DNA of 9,415 nucleotides from Deltaproteobacteria bacterium (GTDB lineage: Bacteria; Desulfobacterota; Desulfobacteria; Desulfobacterales; JAFDDL01). Shown piece after piece: positions 8,301 to 9,415 of this stretch. Location: the NCBI GenBank assembly GCA_019310865.1, contig JAFDDL010000107.1, positions 1-9,415 on the forward strand. The letters are read 5' to 3'. Made by a program: the position numbers and the translations under genes. Every line of letters starts with the position of its first letter. Positions within the stretch are counted from its first letter, which is position 1. The notes under the pieces were generated by a model. The model had not been told where the DNA came from, searched no databases, and worked only from the letters and a program-made list of their open reading frames with translations.

Positions 8301-8476
8301 CGATGATATTTGAAACGAGCCGGCAGGCGCGTTTCCTGATCCCCATGGCCATTTCCTTAGGGTACGGCATTGTTTTTGCCACCCTTATCACGCTGGTACT
8401 GGTGCCTGCGTTGTATCTGATGATTGAAGATTTACTGCAATTGATTCGTTCAGAAAAGCCCCAAACCAGTCCCTGA
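5348..8476 (+). CDS. RND efflux permease (ACR_tran / HAE-type inner-membrane pump)
   Basis: This is the proton-driven inner-membrane pump of the tripartite system, with 1042 residues (AcrB has 1049). It shows the duplicated RND plan: TM1 at about 26-46, a periplasmic porter loop of about 295 residues, TM2-TM6 (about 345-495), TM7 (about 541-560), a second loop of about 305 residues, and TM8-TM12 (about 870-1028). TM4 carries the proton-relay pair D412-D413 in GIVVDDAIVAGEN, aligned with AcrB D407/D408. In TM10 the segment GVVVNDSLVLIDFAN puts N938 where AcrB has K940. TM11 keeps the RFRPILLTTL segment with its threonines. The start must be downstream of the in-frame TAA at 5345-5347. TTG at 5348 is taken, TTG at 5357 is possible, and ATG at 5412 would remove the conserved N-terminal PIAW motif. 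No good ribosome-binding site is seen, so translation is probably coupled to the adaptor. The substrate class (drugs, lipids or other hydrophobic compounds) cannot be told; the heavy-metal CzcA signature is absent. Confidence 0.94.
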   Translation: MTNLKNSDATHTPKRNRGPIAWMAGHSVSANLLMAILLICGFLLAKNIKKELFPDFELDLVFIRVAYPGASPEEVERAILLAIEEAVQDLDGVEEVTASAREGSGSVTIEVLDGADAHQVSQDVKNEVDRIVSFPLEAEEPEVTVAGRKRSVVELALFGDQDEWVLREMAETVRDRLLSDEQITQVDLEGVRDYEISIEIPQNTLRTYNLTLGAVAQTIRSTAVELPGGAIRATTGDVLVRVKERRDYGHEFGKIPIITTNDGTEVLLEDIATITDGFADTDQFATFNGKPAVMLQVFRVGDQTPITVSDAVSRKMSEINSILPPGLELEARNDRSQWYRQRLDLMLRNGFIGLGLVFILLAIFLEIRLAFWVSLGIPISILGSFLILPSIGVSINVVTMFAFIVTLGIVVDDAIVAGENIYYHRQQGLDWFPAAIKGAREIAMPVTFSVLSNMVAFMPILFIPGFMGKVFRSIPLVVICVFAVSLVESLFILPAHLGHQRGEMKKGPFSRLFQLQQRFSAFFSNQVRIKYGPFLSLALRWRYVTFSIGVAILIITLAYIKSGRLGFELFPKLESDYALVTATLPFGSAVQKTEQIQAKLVHAAREIAGNEAGDLVEGIYARINGNITRVQVYLTPPDVRPISTAQLTRMWREKVGNLTGLENIKFESDAGGPGRGAAIAVELSHRDIVVLERASRELATAMAYFPNAIDIDDGFSQGKPQIDFKMKPEGRSLGLQSVEIARQIRHAYYGAEVLRQQRGRNEVKVMVRLPKSERKSEYSLEEMILRSPAGKEIALREAVSLSRGRAYTTIDRRKGRRVVTVTADARPRSQAGQILQSLQADTLPGLKQKYPGLTFSFEGRQADRRESMQSLIKGLMYALLVIYAMLAVPFNSYIQPMIIMICIPFGIVGAIIGHLIMGYSLSVISMFGVVALSGVVVNDSLVLIDFANRRRRNGMGPMQAIHEAAIHRFRPILLTTLTTFGGLSPMIFETSRQARFLIPMAISLGYGIVFATLITLVLVPALYLMIEDLLQLIRSEKPQTSP

Positions 8477-8477
8477 C

Positions 8478-8483
8478 AGGAGG
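8478..8483 (+). promoter_or_regulatory. Strong ribosome-binding site for the dctP gene
   Basis: AGGAGG is a perfect Shine-Dalgarno core, five bases before the ATG at 8489 and two bases after the permease stop. It is by far the best ribosome-binding site on the plus strand of this window and fixes the start of the solute-binding protein. Confidence 0.85.
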
Positions 8484-8488
8484 TATTT

Positions 8489-9415
8489 ATGGGTCACACG
8501 CGACGCTCCATTTACATAAACCTGATGATCATATCTGTGATGTTGGCGGGTATCCCCTCGGCTTCGGCAGCCCCCATCAAGCTCACCTACAGCTGTTTTT
8601 TTCCGCCCAGTCATGTTCAGAGCCGGTTGGCGGAGGCCTGGTGCAAGGCGGTTGAAAAACGAACCGACGGGCAAGTAAAGATTGAATACTATCCGGGCCA
8701 GACCCTGACCAAGGCCAAACAATGTTATGACGGCACGATCTATGGACTTTCCGACATCGGGTTTTCCGTTTTCGGTTATACACGGGGACGGTTTCCGGTC
8801 ATGGCGGCGGTGGATCTGCCCCTGGGGTATACCAGCGGAGCCAATGCTACCCGGGTTGCCAATGCTGTTTACGAAAAATTCAATCCCAAGGAGTTGCGCG
8901 ACACCCAGGTGATGTACTTGCATGCCCATGGGCCGGGGCTTGTTCATAGCCGAAACAAACCGATCCTGCGCATTGAGGATATGAAGGGTATGAAATTCAG
9001 GTCCACCGGCACCAGCGCCCTGGTGGTCCAGGCCCTGGGTGGCACACCGGTTCCAAAGCCGATGCCCGAGGCCTACCAGATGCTTCAAAAGGGGGTTGTG
9101 GACGGAGCGTTTTATCCCCTGGAATCAAACAAGGGCTGGAGGCTCGGCGAAGTGGTTCATTATGCCACCGCCGCCTATGCGGCGGCATACACAACCACCT
9201 TTTTCGTTGTCATGAACAAGGAAAAATGGGCGGCCCTACCGGCGGATGTTCAGCAGACAATAACCGAAATCAATGCAGAGTGGGCCATCAAACACGGTGA
9301 GGCCTGGGACGCAAGTGATATGGCGGGGATCGTATACTTTCTCAAACAGGGCGGCCGGATAAACGGCATGGGCAAGAATGAAGCTGCTCGGTGGCGCCAG
9401 GCGGTGGCGCCGGTC
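8489..9415 (+). CDS. TRAP transporter solute-binding protein, DctP family (partial, 3' end beyond window)
   Basis: This is the periplasmic binding component of a tripartite ATP-independent (TRAP) importer; 309 residues are present and family members are usually about 320-350, so only the C-terminus is missing. The N-terminus is a Sec signal peptide: RR, then a hydrophobic stretch (about 8-22), with cleavage likely after ASA at 25-27. The mature protein opens with IKLTYSCFFPPSH, the typical first beta-strand. The family hallmarks follow: the GMKFRSTGTSA segment with R171 as the conserved ligand-carboxylate arginine, the ALGGTPVP segment, and the LQKGVVDGAFYP segment. This arginine suggests an organic-acid ligand, but the exact one cannot be read from sequence. 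The gene lies 12 bases after the permease stop, so co-transcription with the efflux genes is likely. The membrane subunits DctQ and DctM are expected just past the right edge, but this is not seen. Confidence 0.92.
   Translation, partial: MGHTRRSIYINLMIISVMLAGIPSASAAPIKLTYSCFFPPSHVQSRLAEAWCKAVEKRTDGQVKIEYYPGQTLTKAKQCYDGTIYGLSDIGFSVFGYTRGRFPVMAAVDLPLGYTSGANATRVANAVYEKFNPKELRDTQVMYLHAHGPGLVHSRNKPILRIEDMKGMKFRSTGTSALVVQALGGTPVPKPMPEAYQMLQKGVVDGAFYPLESNKGWRLGEVVHYATAAYAAAYTTTFFVVMNKEKWAALPADVQQTITEINAEWAIKHGEAWDASDMAGIVYFLKQGGRINGMGKNEAARWRQAVAPV

Noticed and set aside
8450..9088. 212-codon open frame on the minus strand
   Set aside because: It is antisense to the well-supported dctP gene and the end of the permease, and shows no recognisable domain.
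1..9415. CRISPR arrays, insertion sequences, rRNA/tRNA genes or phage genes
   Set aside because: No regularly spaced repeats, transposase-like frames, terminal inverted repeats or structural RNA signatures were found; nearly all of the window is accounted for by ordinary coding genes.

Overview
The window looks like chromosomal DNA of a Gram-negative, envelope-bearing bacterium. It encodes a complete tripartite RND efflux system with an outer-membrane lipoprotein, and the start of a periplasmic TRAP solute-binding protein. The moderate GC content, the style of the TRAP protein and the pairing with a bacterial dynamin-like GTPase make me think of a marine or sediment Desulfobacterota (Desulfobacteraceae-like) organism. 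That assignment is an inference from family flavour, not proven by anything here.

Layout. Positions 1310 down to 1 (minus strand) hold the N-terminal 436 residues of a dynamin-superfamily GTPase whose 3' end lies outside the window. A 264-bp divergent intergenic region (1311-1574) follows, with two short inverted repeats and candidate promoters pointing both ways. From 1575 to the right edge, all genes lie on the plus strand and are packed with gaps of at most a few tens of bases. They are an M24-family metallopeptidase (Xaa-Pro dipeptidase-like), a NodT/TolC-type outer-membrane factor lipoprotein, a membrane-fusion (periplasmic adaptor) protein, a large RND permease, and a DctP-type TRAP substrate-binding protein cut by the right edge.

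How they work together. The OMF, adaptor and permease should assemble into one proton-driven pump spanning inner membrane, periplasm and outer membrane. The gene order is OMF-adaptor-permease rather than the more usual adaptor-permease-OMF. The tight spacing (M24 to OMF 0 or 36 bp, OMF/adaptor ATGA overlap, adaptor/permease 0 bp in the same frame, permease to dctP 12 bp) argues for one transcript. This would tie a cytoplasmic peptidase, an exporter and a high-affinity importer into one unit. The substrate is not visible from the sequence. The dynamin-like gene is divergent and may share regulation, but nothing else links it to the operon.

I do not see an obviously new type of system. The points most worth a second look are the co-transcribed efflux/uptake/peptidase arrangement, the replacement of the TM10 proton-relay lysine in the permease, the same-frame adaptor/permease junction separated by a single stop codon, and the inverted repeat on a candidate -10 element in the divergent promoter region.
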